Origin: Clostridia bacterium
GTDB lineage: Bacteria > Bacillota > Clostridia > Oscillospirales > CAG-382
Assembly: GCA_017429165.1 (NCBI GenBank)
Contig: JAFRPL010000009.1
Span: 1 to 64,000, forward strand
Length of the DNA stretch: 64,000 bases
Direction of reading: 5' to 3'
Shown: positions 31,901-41,405 of the stretch, piece after piece
How the letters are laid out: each line of letters opens with the position of its first letter
How positions within the stretch are numbered: position 1 is the stretch's first letter
The notes under the pieces: model-generated
What the model was told of the DNA's origin: nothing
The model's input: the letters and a program-made list of their open reading frames with translations, nothing else
The model's database searches: none
Translations under genes and position numbers: made by a program

Positions 31901-33571
31901 TCACGCACCGTCCGACGGAAGGCGCGAAGAATCGAGCGTTTCACGCGCGGCGCTGCGCACCGCGTCGGTGACTTTTATGCCGCCCATTATGCGCGCGAGC
32001 TCGTCAATGCGTTCTTCTTTGCCGAGCACCTTGACGTGGGTGTAGGTCCGTTCGCCCTCAACTCCCTTTGAAACGAGCCAATGCGTATCCGCCTGGCTCG
32101 CCACCTGCGCCGAATGGGTGATGCACATTATCTGTATCCCCTTGCGGGCGAGTTCTTTAAGCTTTTTGCCCAGCATTTCGCTGGTCTTGCCCGAAATACC
32201 GGAATCGATCTCGTCGAACACTACGGTGCCTACGCCGTCGGTCCGCGCGAACGCGGATTTGATGGCGAGCATTATTCGTGAAAGTTCGCCGCCCGAGGCG
32301 ATGCGCGCTATTGGGCGCGGGAGTTCGCCTTTGTTTGCGGAAATGAGGAATTCGACACCGCACGAACCATTTTCGCAAAACGGGATATCGGTGAATTCGG
32401 TCTTAAACGTGACCGACGGCATATCGAGCGACGCGAGACATTCTTCTATTTCTTTTTCCAGAAGCGCGGCGGCGCTTTGGCGTTTTGCGCGCAGTACGTT
32501 TGCGCGGCGCGCAAGCTCTTTTTCGGCTTCGGCGAGGAAAGCGCGCTTGTCGGCGAGATACTCGTCGCTCATATCGAGCTCTTTCTTTTCGCGTTTGAAC
32601 ATTTCGAGCTGTTCGGCGAGCCCGGCGTCGTCGGTGCGGTATTTGCGCTTGAGACGCGATATGACCGAAAGCCGCTCTTCGATCTCGTCTATGCGCTTTT
32701 CGGGCGATTCGCATTCCAGATCTATGCCTTCCTTCAGCGATTCCGCCACGTCCTCGATCTCGTAAACGCACGATTCCAGCCGTTTGATATAATCTGAACT
32801 GCCCGTAAGCACGTTTTCTATGCGCCGCAGCGAGTCGTTCGCCCTGCCGAGCTTCGAAAGCGCCGAATCGCGCCCTTTGAGCTCCTCGAGCGCTCCGCGC
32901 ACGTTGTCGTATATCTTTTCGTAATTCACCAGCACCGAGCGTTCGCCTTCGAGCTCGCTTTCCTCGCCGGCGCGCACAGACGCGTTTTCTAGCTCGTTAA
33001 TCTGATAGTCGAGCACGTCGAGCCGCAGCATTTTTTCTTCGGCAAGTTTGCTCATCCGTTCCGCCTCGGCGTACGCCGCGGTATAGACTTCGTACTGTTC
33101 GCGGTACGACCCGAGCTCGGCGGTATCTCCGGCATACGTATCGAGCAGGCCGATATGAGTCTGCGGATCGGAAAGCGACTGGGTGTCCTGCTGGCCGTGG
33201 ATGTTGAGCAGCCGCGATACCAGCTCCTTGAGCCGGTTGACCGGGACCGTCCTGCCGTTGATGCGGCATATACTGCGCCCGTCGGCCGTTATGCGGCGGT
33301 AAACGCTCATAAGCCCGTCTTCGCCCGCGAATTCGGCGAAATCGCCGCCGCGTTCACCGGAAACGTCGAAAACGCCTTCCACGGTCGCCTGTTCTTCGCC
33401 TGTGCGGATCAGGGTCTTGTCGCCGCGCGCGCCGCAAAGGAGCGCCATGCTATCCACGATTATGGATTTGCCGCCGCCCGTTTCGCCGGTGAAGACGGTA
33501 AAGCCCGCGCCGACAGTGATATTGAGTTTTTTTATGAGCGCAACGTTTTCTGCGTACAATGAAACGAGCAT
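31901..33571 (-). CDS. recN: DNA repair protein RecN
   Basis: An SMC-like ATPase of 556 residues for double-strand break repair. Walker A is GETGGGKS at about 29-36 (Gly replaces the common Ala). LLNIHGQQDTQSL is the RecN Q-loop signature, with long coiled coils at about 150-370. IASGGELSRIMLAIK (signature) and VVFDEIDSGISGKT (Walker B and D-loop) follow. Last gene of the leftward block; the usual spoIVB/spo0A neighbours are absent. Confidence 0.96.
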   Translation of the reverse strand: MLVSLYAENVALIKKLNITVGAGFTVFTGETGGGKSIIVDSMALLCGARGDKTLIRTGEEQATVEGVFDVSGERGGDFAEFAGEDGLMSVYRRITADGRSICRINGRTVPVNRLKELVSRLLNIHGQQDTQSLSDPQTHIGLLDTYAGDTAELGSYREQYEVYTAAYAEAERMSKLAEEKMLRLDVLDYQINELENASVRAGEESELEGERSVLVNYEKIYDNVRGALEELKGRDSALSKLGRANDSLRRIENVLTGSSDYIKRLESCVYEIEDVAESLKEGIDLECESPEKRIDEIEERLSVISRLKRKYRTDDAGLAEQLEMFKREKKELDMSDEYLADKRAFLAEAEKELARRANVLRAKRQSAAALLEKEIEECLASLDMPSVTFKTEFTDIPFCENGSCGVEFLISANKGELPRPIARIASGGELSRIMLAIKSAFARTDGVGTVVFDEIDSGISGKTSEMLGKKLKELARKGIQIMCITHSAQVASQADTHWLVSKGVEGERTYTHVKVLGKEERIDELARIMGGIKVTDAVRSAARETLDSSRLPSDGA

Positions 33572-33602
33572 ATCACACCACTGCCCTATGCGAAAATAGC
33601 GG

Positions 33603-34055
33603 TTATTTGATGGCTTCTTTTATAAAACTGCAGACCCGTTCAGCCGAAACGTTATCCTTTGTGATAACGATGAGCGTGTCCTCTCCGGCGATGGAACCGA
33701 CCACGCCTTCGAGCGCGAGCGAATCGATCGCCACCGCGGCGGCGCCCGCCATACCCATATAAACGTTTACGACGACGAGCTGGATAGCCACGTCGACGGC
33801 TTTGACCGCTTCGTGCAGGACTTTGGCGTAGCGCGTCTGAAGCTTGGCGTCGTTGACGGGTTCCTGGAATACGTACTTGTATCTTCCGTCGCTGCCGGAT
33901 GATTTGATGATCTTGAGATCGCGCATATCGCGGGAAACGGTCGCCTGGGTGGCGTTGAATCCGTTTTCGGCGAGCTTGGCGCGGAGTTCCTCCTGAGTAT
34001 CGATGTCGTACTTTGCGATCAGGCGCAGGATCTCTTGCTGTCTTTTGCTTTTCAT
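33603..34055 (-). CDS. argR: Arginine repressor
   Basis: 150 residues. An N-terminal winged-helix domain (ATQATVSRDMRDLKIIK, with the SR recognition residues) and a C-terminal oligomerisation/arginine-binding domain (VGSIAGEDTLIVIT, with the GD pair that contacts arginine). It represses arginine synthesis when arginine is abundant; the hexamer binds ARG boxes. It begins one base before the nadK stop region ends, so it is tightly coupled. Confidence 0.95.
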   Translation of the reverse strand: MKSKRQQEILRLIAKYDIDTQEELRAKLAENGFNATQATVSRDMRDLKIIKSSGSDGRYKYVFQEPVNDAKLQTRYAKVLHEAVKAVDVAIQLVVVNVYMGMAGAAAVAIDSLALEGVVGSIAGEDTLIVITKDNVSAERVCSFIKEAIK

Positions 34056-34883
34056 TTAATATTTCTCCTTAAATTTTTTTGCAAGTATTTTATAAAAAGA
34101 ATTGCTTCTTAACCGTAGCAGTTTGGTGATCGAACGCGAACGGCTGACGCGCACGGAATCTTCGCAGAACACTTCCGTGCTTTCGCGTCCGTCGGCAGTG
34201 AGGAAAATATCGCCGTGATATTTGGATGAGACCGATATTTCGAGCACGGAATCGGGAGAGAAAACCATAGAGCCCGAAAATGATATCCCGTGAGGGCAGA
34301 CCGCCGAGGCGGTCATAAGTTCGAGCGACGGGTCTATTATGGGGCCGCCCGCCGACATAGAATAGGCGGTAGAACCGGTGGGCGTTGACACTATGAGCCC
34401 GTCGGCGCGGTACGAGCCGACTTTTTCGCCGCTGCAGCTGAGTTCGAGATCGATAAGCCGCGTAACCGCCCCGCGTGAGACGACTATTTCGTTGAGCACG
34501 GTGTAACGGGCGCGCTCTTCGCCGCCGCGGAGCACAGAAGCGTCGAGCATCATGCGGTCTTCGGTATACGCCTCGCCGGAAAACACGTTGGAAAGCAGAT
34601 CGAGCTCGTCGATACCGATCTCGCTCATATATCCGAGCCGGCCGAGGTCGACGCCCAGAAGCGGAGTTCCGGTGCGGCTGGCCCAGCCCGCCGCGGCGAG
34701 CATGGTACCGTCGCCGCCGAGCACGGCGCAGAAGTCGCATCCCTCGGGCAGACGGGCGGAAGCGTCTGCGGCGCCGTACGCCACGTCGCACGCGCAGTTG
34801 TTGCGTTCAAGTATTCGTTTTACGCTTGCAAGGCATTCTTCGGCGCCCTGCTTGGTGGGGTTGACGAAAACAAGCGCTTTCAT
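34056..34883 (-). CDS. nadK: NAD kinase
   Basis: 275 residues. GGDGT at about 58-62 (AVLGGDGTML) and the NAD-binding ADGLIVSTPTGSTAYSMSAGGP are diagnostic. It phosphorylates NAD+ to NADP+. It lies seven bases after tlyA and abuts argR, the usual Clostridia order. Confidence 0.96.
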   Translation of the reverse strand: MKALVFVNPTKQGAEECLASVKRILERNNCACDVAYGAADASARLPEGCDFCAVLGGDGTMLAAAGWASRTGTPLLGVDLGRLGYMSEIGIDELDLLSNVFSGEAYTEDRMMLDASVLRGGEERARYTVLNEIVVSRGAVTRLIDLELSCSGEKVGSYRADGLIVSTPTGSTAYSMSAGGPIIDPSLELMTASAVCPHGISFSGSMVFSPDSVLEISVSSKYHGDIFLTADGRESTEVFCEDSVRVSRSRSITKLLRLRSNSFYKILAKKFKEKY

Positions 34884-34890
34884 TATTGCG

Positions 34891-35625
34891 TCACTCCTTG
34901 ACGAACGCGGCGAGATATTCCACGTTCCCGTCGCCGCCGGTTATGGGCGATACCGCCGTATCCGTGAGCCGGAATCCGCACGAGGAGGCGGATGCGGCAA
35001 GCTGTTTTATGAGCGCGGCGGCGTTTTTGCCGTCTTTGTCTTTTATGACTCCGTTCTTGTGCCGTGCGCGCGAGCCGGTCTCGAACTGCGGCTTGACCAG
35101 CGTCACCATAACGCCTCCGGAGCGCAGAACCGCGGCGCACGCCGGGTAAAGCAGCGTCTGCGAAATGAACGAAACGTCCATTACTATAAGGTCTATTATA
35201 TCTTCAAAATCAGAAGCCGCAAGGTACCGCGCGTTGACGTTTTCGCGGCTGACGACGCGGCTGTCGGCGCGGAGCGAAGGATCGAGCTGGCCGGTACCGG
35301 AATCGACGGCGTAGACTTTCTTTGCGCCGTGAAGCAGCAGGCAGTGGGTGAAACCGCCGGTGGACGCGCCGATGTCGAGGCATATCTTATCTTCGGCGCG
35401 AACGCCGAAAGCGCGCAGCGCGTGTTCGAGCTTTATTCCCCCTCGCGAAACGTACAGTGTCTGCGGGTATTCGACTTTGATATCGCAGTCTTCAGCGAGC
35501 AGCTCGCCGGGTTTGGCGACCGTTTTTCCGTTTGCGCTCACGCGGCCTTCCTTTATGAACACTGCCGCGGCGGAACGGCTCTTTGCGAGCCCTTTTTCCG
35601 CAATCAAAACGTCCGCGCGCTTCAT
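34891..35625 (-). CDS. tlyA: TlyA family rRNA 2'-O-methyltransferase
   Basis: 244 residues. An S4 RNA-binding domain at 1-60 (ADVLIAEKGLAKSRSAAAVF, VSANGKTVAKPG) and an FtsJ-like methyltransferase domain with SAM motif LDIGASTGGFTHCLL at about 83-97, DVSFIS at about 150, and KPQFE at 178-182. It methylates rRNA riboses. Start at 35625 overlaps the dxs stop by four bases. Confidence 0.93.
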   Translation of the reverse strand: MKRADVLIAEKGLAKSRSAAAVFIKEGRVSANGKTVAKPGELLAEDCDIKVEYPQTLYVSRGGIKLEHALRAFGVRAEDKICLDIGASTGGFTHCLLLHGAKKVYAVDSGTGQLDPSLRADSRVVSRENVNARYLAASDFEDIIDLIVMDVSFISQTLLYPACAAVLRSGGVMVTLVKPQFETGSRARHKNGVIKDKDGKNAAALIKQLAASASSCGFRLTDTAVSPITGGDGNVEYLAAFVKE

Positions 35626-37442
35626 AACGAAGCAAGCGCCTTTTCTATTGCGGCGGCGTCTATGCCGCATTCGGCGAACAGTTTGCCGTAACTGCCGTGC
35701 CCGGGAAACGCGCCGTCGATGGCGAGGACGCGCATATTCTCTTTGCCCAGAGCGGCTTTGAGCGTTTCGCCTATCCCGCCGCACAAAACGCCTTCTTCCG
35801 CGAACACCGCGGGTGTCGACGCCGGAAGCAGACGCAGCACGGTATCGATATCGAGCGGTTTGACGCGCAGCAGTTTTATAACGCGGGTATCGCCCGCGCT
35901 GCGGGCGGCGAGCACCGCCTGTGAGGTTATCCTTCCGTATGTGACGACGGCTTTTTTCGGCTCGCCGTAATCGGCGTAGCTCAGCGTGCCGAGATCGGTG
36001 AACGCCGAGCGGTCGTATTCGACTTCTTTTCCCTTGGGGTAACGCACCGCCGAAACTCCGTCGTACGCGAGAGATTCGCCTATACAGGTCCTGAGTTCCG
36101 CCAGAGTTTCGGGCGAGTAGATCAGGCACGAAGGTATGGAATTCAACATTGCGGCGTCGAAGATCCCGTGATGGGTGACGCCGTCGTCGGCGACGAGGCC
36201 CGCGCGGTCGACCAGCAGAGTCAGCCGCAGCGACTGCATGGCGGCGTCTTCTGCCACCTGATCGAAAGCGCGCTGCAGGAACGTGGAATACACGGCGAAC
36301 ACGGGCTTGAGCCCGCCCGCCGCCAACCCCGCGCAGAACGTGGCGGCGTGTTCTTCGGCTATGCCCACGTCGAAGAAACGGTCGGGATGCTTTTCGGCGA
36401 AGAGCGTGAGTCCGGTGCCGGCGGTCATTGCGGCGGTCACCGCGGCGATATCGCCGTCTTCATCCGCAAGGCGGCAGAGTTCGGCGCCGGCGTTGTATGA
36501 AAAAGTCTTTTCTTTTCCGTTGGGAACGACGCCCGTGGCGGGGTCGAAGCTCGGCACCGAATGGTACAAATCGGGCTTTTCTTCGGCAAAAGCGTATCCC
36601 TTGCCTTTTTTTGTGTACGTATGGACCACGCAGGGGGAGCCGCGGCGCTTGGCCTGCTCGAGCACCGGTATAAGGCGTTTGAGATCGTTGCCGTCCACCG
36701 GACCGATATATTCGAACCCCAGCGTTTCGAAAAAGTTTTCTTTGAATATAAGGCGCTTGAAAAAGTTCTTGATCCGTCTGAAACCGCCGACGAGCGGTTT
36801 GCCGACGAGCGGGACGGCGGACACGACTTTTACAAAGCGGTTTTTGAAATTGAAATAGCGTTTGCTTGTGCGAAGCCGCGTAAAAACATTGTTTATGGAA
36901 CCGACATTGCGCGATATCGCCATTTCGTTGTCGTTCAGCACGATGACGAGCCGAAGATCGCTGCCGGCGCAGTTGTTCAGCGCCTCATACGTCATTCCGT
37001 TGGTAAAGCTCCCGTCGCCCAGCACCGCCACCACACAGCCGTCAGCGCCGCGCATCTTATTCGCGCTGGCGATCCCTATTGAAGCCGAAAGAGCGTTGCC
37101 GGAATGCCCCGAACCGAACGGATCGTATTCGCTTTCGCACCTTCTGGTGAATCCGCTGACTCCACCGTCCGAACGCAGAGATCCGAAACCCTCTTTTCTG
37201 CCGGTGAGCAGTTTATGCGCGTAGCTCTGATGCCCCACGTCGAAGACAAGCTTGTCTTCGGGCAAGTCGAACACGCGGTGTATCGCCACGGTCAGTTCGA
37301 TATCGCCCAGATTGGAAGCAAGGTGTCCGCCGTTTTTCGCGACAGAGCGAAGTATCACTTCCCGCAGTTCGGCGCAAAGCGTATTCAGTTCTTTTTCGGG
37401 ACACTTTTTGACGTCCGCGGGCGAATTGATTTTTTCGATCAT
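35622..37442 (-). CDS. dxs: 1-deoxy-D-xylulose-5-phosphate synthase
   Basis: 606 residues, thiamine diphosphate enzyme making DXP from pyruvate and glyceraldehyde-3-phosphate, first step of the MEP pathway. DVGHQSYAHKLLTGR, GDGSFTNGMTYEALNN (ThDP-binding GDGx...N) and GIAEEHAATFCAGLA (catalytic Glu) are visible. ATG at 37442 is preferred; residues read upstream are out of family. It follows ispA after 40 bases. Confidence 0.96.
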   Translation of the reverse strand: MIEKINSPADVKKCPEKELNTLCAELREVILRSVAKNGGHLASNLGDIELTVAIHRVFDLPEDKLVFDVGHQSYAHKLLTGRKEGFGSLRSDGGVSGFTRRCESEYDPFGSGHSGNALSASIGIASANKMRGADGCVVAVLGDGSFTNGMTYEALNNCAGSDLRLVIVLNDNEMAISRNVGSINNVFTRLRTSKRYFNFKNRFVKVVSAVPLVGKPLVGGFRRIKNFFKRLIFKENFFETLGFEYIGPVDGNDLKRLIPVLEQAKRRGSPCVVHTYTKKGKGYAFAEEKPDLYHSVPSFDPATGVVPNGKEKTFSYNAGAELCRLADEDGDIAAVTAAMTAGTGLTLFAEKHPDRFFDVGIAEEHAATFCAGLAAGGLKPVFAVYSTFLQRAFDQVAEDAAMQSLRLTLLVDRAGLVADDGVTHHGIFDAAMLNSIPSCLIYSPETLAELRTCIGESLAYDGVSAVRYPKGKEVEYDRSAFTDLGTLSYADYGEPKKAVVTYGRITSQAVLAARSAGDTRVIKLLRVKPLDIDTVLRLLPASTPAVFAEEGVLCGGIGETLKAALGKENMRVLAIDGAFPGHGSYGKLFAECGIDAAAIEKALASL

Positions 37443-37482
37443 ATATACTGATAGTTCCTTGATTGTGTATGTTGCTGTTGTT

Positions 37483-38370
37483 TCAGTTCTGCCTTTCGGC
37501 CATTTTGAGCGCGAGCGTGCGCAGAGCGGCGGCGTATTCGTTGGCGCCGAACTTTTCCGCGGCGCGCGCGGCGTTATGCGACAAGGCGATACAGGCGCGT
37601 TTCGCGCCGTCAAGCCCCAGCACCGAAGGATACGTGGGTTTTTCAGACGCGGCGTCCTTGCCCACGGTCTTGCCGAGCACGCTTGAGTCGCCTTCGATAT
37701 CCAGAATATCGTCGCGTATCTGGAACGCGAGCCCCAGTTTGTACGCGTATTCCGCGGCGGAGGCGAGCTGTGCTTCGTCTGCCCCCGCGGCTATGCATCC
37801 CAGCCCGCAGGCGGCGTTGATGAGGCACGAGGTCTTTTGCGTATCGAGTCTTTTGAGCAGTTCGATATCGCTTCGACCGCTTTCGGTCCGGATGTCGGTC
37901 ATCTGACCGCCGCACATACCGTCGGGACCGGCCATGCGCGCGAGCAGGTTCACGGCGGCGGCGTTCTGCGCCGGAGTGCAGAAGCTGTTTGCGGAAGCGA
38001 CTTCGAACGCCTTTATGAAGAGTCCGTCGGCGGCCACTATCGCCTGAGCTTCGCCGTACGCCCTGTGACACGAAGGTCTTCCGCGCCGCATGTCGTCGTT
38101 GTCGAGCGCGGGAAGGTCGTCGTGCACGAGCGAAGCGGCATGGATCATTTCCACCGCGCAGGCGTAATCGGTCACTTTTTCGAATTCCCTTCCTCCGCAG
38201 GCGCCGAAAAACGCGTACGACAGAAAAGCCCTGACGCGTTTACCTCCGCCGAGCGCAGAATAGCGCATTATTTCGTATATTTCAGAATCCCTTTCGTCAC
38301 GCGCGGAAAGCAGTGCGGAAAGCGCCGCTTCGACTTCTGCGCGCACGGAATCAGCCGTTAGAGACGCCAA
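37483..38370 (-). CDS. ispA: Farnesyl/geranyl diphosphate synthase
   Basis: 295-residue all-alpha prenyltransferase. First Asp-rich motif HDDLPALDNDDMRRG at about 85-99, second RDDILDIEGD at about 220. It condenses IPP and DMAPP to C15 chains for undecaprenyl phosphate. The start overlaps the xseB end by 20 bases. Confidence 0.94.
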   Translation of the reverse strand: MASLTADSVRAEVEAALSALLSARDERDSEIYEIMRYSALGGGKRVRAFLSYAFFGACGGREFEKVTDYACAVEMIHAASLVHDDLPALDNDDMRRGRPSCHRAYGEAQAIVAADGLFIKAFEVASANSFCTPAQNAAAVNLLARMAGPDGMCGGQMTDIRTESGRSDIELLKRLDTQKTSCLINAACGLGCIAAGADEAQLASAAEYAYKLGLAFQIRDDILDIEGDSSVLGKTVGKDAASEKPTYPSVLGLDGAKRACIALSHNAARAAEKFGANEYAAALRTLALKMAERQN

Positions 38371-38566
38371 AGTCTTCCTCCTTGCCGCCGACGAGGATCT
38401 TTACTTTCTGTTCGGCTTCCGAAAGCAGTTTCTCGCAGGTCTTGACCAGCGCGGCGCCTTCTTCGAAAAGTTTGATCGAATCCTCGAGCGGGCACGAGCC
38501 GCTTTCGAGCTGCTTTACTATTTCTTCCAGCCGTTTGACGGCGTCTTCGTATTTGATCCCTGCCAT
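38351..38566 (-). CDS. xseB: Exodeoxyribonuclease VII small subunit
   Basis: 71-residue helical protein with the family core YEDAVKRLEEIVKQLESGSCPLEDSIKLFEEG. It binds XseA to make the single-strand exonuclease. ATG at 38566 follows AGAAATGAT just after the xseA stop. Confidence 0.95.
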   Translation of the reverse strand: MAGIKYEDAVKRLEEIVKQLESGSCPLEDSIKLFEEGAALVKTCEKLLSEAEQKVKILVGGKEEDFGVSNG

Positions 38567-38567
38567 A

Positions 38568-39788
38568 TCATTTCTCCGTTCTGACGCCGCGGATGGCGCC
38601 ATTAGCCAGCTTTACGCTGAATTCCTCGCCCGTCTTTACTTCGGACTCGGATTTGATTATTCTTCCGTTTTTATCGTATGCGACCGAATAGCCGCGCTTG
38701 AGCACTCCGAGCGGATCGTATGACGCGAGCAGCTGACCGAGCGACCGCGTTTCTTTGCGTTTGGATTCAAGCGCGCCCGAGAGCGCTTTTTCGAGCATAT
38801 CGCCAAGGCGCGAAATCTCAAGCTGTTTATCCTGATATATCGTTTCCGGCGCGGCGAACACGCGGCGTTCCGAAAGTATGCGGAGCAGTTTCTGCTCGCT
38901 TTCGAGCCGGCGGCTCAGCAAAGCCGAAAGCCGTGTTTTTACGTTGCCGAACTTGCGCATGAGCTCGCCCGTATCGGGCAGCGCGAGTTCCATGGCCGCC
39001 GAAGGCGTAGGCGCGCGCAAGTCGGCGACGAAATCAGCTATTGTGAAATCGGTCTCATGCCCGACGGCGGATATCACCGGCAGCTCGCTTGCGTATATAG
39101 CGCGCGCGAGATTTTCGTCGTTGAACGCCCATAAGTCTTCTATACTGCCGCCCCCGCGCCCGACGATTATAAGCTCGACGCGGCGCGTGCGGTTGAAATA
39201 CTCTATGCCCTTTATGATATTGGGAGCTGCGTCCGGCCCCTGCACCAGCGAAGGATATAGCACGATCTCGCACCCCGGAAAACGTCTGCCGGAAATGTTG
39301 ATCATATCGCGAACCGCCGCCCCGGTCGGCGCGGTGATGACGCCTATGGACCACGGCACGGGCGGAAGGCGCTTTTTGTGCGATTCGTCAAACAGGCCTT
39401 CTTCGGCAAGCTTTGCCTTGAGCTGCTCGAACGCTGCGTAAAGCGAGCCGACGCCGTCGAGTTCCATTGAACTTGCGTACATCTGGTAAACGCCGTCGCG
39501 CACGAAGACCGAGATCCTGCCGGTGATGATTATCTTATCGCCGTTTTTGGGCGTGAACGAAAGTTTTTCGGCGTCGCCGCGGAACATGACCGCTTTGAGG
39601 AGCGCGCCTTCGTCTTTGACGGTGAGATAGATATGCCCCGTGCGGTGCAGCGTGATATTGGAGATCTCGCCCTTTACCGAAATGTCGCGCAGAGGGGCGA
39701 CGTTATCCATAATATCTTTTATGAAATTGTTGAGCTGTGTGACCGTTACGGTCTTTCTTGCGGATACTGTGGGTTCCAAACCGTTCAT
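38568..39788 (-). CDS. xseA: Exodeoxyribonuclease VII large subunit
   Basis: 406 residues. N-terminal OB fold (VKGEISNITLHRTGHIYLTVKD) and catalytic domain with GVITAPTGAAVRDMI, VGRGGGSIEDLWAFNDE and SAVGHETDFTIADFVADLRAPTPSAA. A coiled coil near the C-terminus holds the small subunit. Overlaps nusB end by four bases. Confidence 0.96.
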   Translation of the reverse strand: MNGLEPTVSARKTVTVTQLNNFIKDIMDNVAPLRDISVKGEISNITLHRTGHIYLTVKDEGALLKAVMFRGDAEKLSFTPKNGDKIIITGRISVFVRDGVYQMYASSMELDGVGSLYAAFEQLKAKLAEEGLFDESHKKRLPPVPWSIGVITAPTGAAVRDMINISGRRFPGCEIVLYPSLVQGPDAAPNIIKGIEYFNRTRRVELIIVGRGGGSIEDLWAFNDENLARAIYASELPVISAVGHETDFTIADFVADLRAPTPSAAMELALPDTGELMRKFGNVKTRLSALLSRRLESEQKLLRILSERRVFAAPETIYQDKQLEISRLGDMLEKALSGALESKRKETRSLGQLLASYDPLGVLKRGYSVAYDKNGRIIKSESEVKTGEEFSVKLANGAIRGVRTEK

Positions 39789-40180
39789 TCCTTATTTGCC
39801 GCTTCGCTGACTTTGCCGAGTATGCCGTTGACGAACGACACGCTGTCGTCGCAGTTGTATTCCCTGCAGATGTCGAGCGCCTCGTTGACTGCTATCCCGG
39901 TGGGCGTTTCGGTGTAAAGAAGCTCGTAAGACGCGAGCCTGAGGCACGAAAGCGGCACGCGCGCGATACGCTCAAACGAGCGTTTTTCGGCAAAAGCGCT
40001 TATTTTTGAATCTATTTCCTGCAAATTGGCGATCGTTCCGGTAAAGAGCTGCCTGGCGAAGCCGCTTATGGTCTCGCCGCGGTATTCTTTTGCGTTTGCC
40101 ATGATCTCTTCCGGGTCGCCCCCGAAAGTGTATTCGAACAACAGGCGAAACGCCGCCCGTCTGCTTTCCTGTCTGGTCAT
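39785..40180 (-). CDS. nusB: Transcription antitermination factor NusB
   Basis: 131 residues, all-helical. RRAAFRLLFEYTF at the start and LASYELLYTETPTGIAVNEALDICREY in the middle are family-typical. It binds boxA RNA with NusE for rRNA antitermination. Confidence 0.93.
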   Translation of the reverse strand: MTRQESRRAAFRLLFEYTFGGDPEEIMANAKEYRGETISGFARQLFTGTIANLQEIDSKISAFAEKRSFERIARVPLSCLRLASYELLYTETPTGIAVNEALDICREYNCDDSVSFVNGILGKVSEAANKE

Positions 40181-40213
40181 AAGCCGTTAACCTCGTTATA
40201 TATGTCGATTTGT

Positions 40214-41404
40214 TCAGCCGTTGAGTCTTTCGTCGCCGTGCACGCGGATGAAAGAAAGCGTCTGCATGGCGCGTTCGGTGAGTCCCCGGATATCAAGCTT
40301 CGCTTCTTCAGCTTCGAGTTCTTCCACCGTGGGATCGAGCTTGGGGTGGCGGGGCGTGAACACAGTACAGCAATCCTCATACGGCAAAGACGAAATATCG
40401 AAAGTCCCTATCCGCCGCGCGATCTGTATTATCTCTTCCTTATCAAGCCCTATGCAGGGGCGGAACACCGGCATCTGCGCGAGCGCGTCGGTGCAGACGA
40501 TGGCTTCCATAGTCTGGCTCGCGACCTGTCCCAAGCTTTCGCCGGTGATGAGCGCGGTGCATTCGGCGCGGCGCGCCGTCTCCTGCGCGAGCCGCATCAT
40601 AAAGCGGCGCAGTATGAGCGTGAACATACGCTCTTCGCATTTTTCGGCGATCTCGCTTTGTATCTCGGTCACCGAGACGGTGTAAAGCGTGACCGTGCCG
40701 GTATAAGAAGCTATAACTTTTGCAAGCGACGCCACTTTTTCCTTTGCGGCTTCGCCGGTATACGGCGGCGATTCGAAATATAAAGCCGAAATATACACGC
40801 CCCGTTTGGCGACCATATGGCCAGCCACGGGCGAATCGATGCCGCCCGAAAGCATGAGCAGCGCGCGTCCGTTGGTGCCTGTGGGCATACCGCCCGCGCC
40901 TTTGGCGCCTCTGCCGTGTATGAACGCCGCGCGGTCGCGGATCTCGACCGTGACGACCGCCTCGGGCTTTTCGACGTCGACTTTTATGCCGCGGACCGCC
41001 GAAAGCACCTCGGCGCCGCACAGCTCGCATATCTGCGGCGAGATATACGGAAAATCCTTGTCGCTCCGTTTGGCGACGCATTTGAAGGTCCCGGCGCCGG
41101 CGACGAGCTCGCGCGCTTTTTCGCGCACGAGGGCGCGTATGGAATCCATATCCTTTTCGCATTCGTAGCCCACGCAGACCGAAACTATGCCGAATACCTT
41201 CTTCATACGCTCGGCGGCGAGCAGCATATCGGCGTTTTCGTCGCCGTGGATGACTACTGTCGACTGGGCGCTGCGTATATCGTAGCTGCCGGGCAGCCGT
41301 TTGAGCGAAAGCCGCACCCGTTTGAGCAGCATCTGCTCGAATCTGCTGCGATTCAGTCCTTTAAGGACTATTTCGCCGTATTTCAAAACTATAACGTACT
41401 GCAT
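40214..41404 (-). CDS. thiI: tRNA 4-thiouridine synthase ThiI
   Basis: 396 residues. N-terminal ferredoxin-like and THUMP domains (to about 165), then the PP-loop ATPase motif LSGGIDSPVAGHM at about 183-195. A Cys pair region follows (YEDCCTVFTPRHP). No C-terminal rhodanese domain is present, so sulfur would come directly from the neighbouring cysteine desulfurase, one base upstream in the same operon. Confidence 0.95.
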   Translation of the reverse strand: MQYVIVLKYGEIVLKGLNRSRFEQMLLKRVRLSLKRLPGSYDIRSAQSTVVIHGDENADMLLAAERMKKVFGIVSVCVGYECEKDMDSIRALVREKARELVAGAGTFKCVAKRSDKDFPYISPQICELCGAEVLSAVRGIKVDVEKPEAVVTVEIRDRAAFIHGRGAKGAGGMPTGTNGRALLMLSGGIDSPVAGHMVAKRGVYISALYFESPPYTGEAAKEKVASLAKVIASYTGTVTLYTVSVTEIQSEIAEKCEERMFTLILRRFMMRLAQETARRAECTALITGESLGQVASQTMEAIVCTDALAQMPVFRPCIGLDKEEIIQIARRIGTFDISSLPYEDCCTVFTPRHPKLDPTVEELEAEEAKLDIRGLTERAMQTLSFIRVHGDERLNG

Positions 41405-41405
41405 C

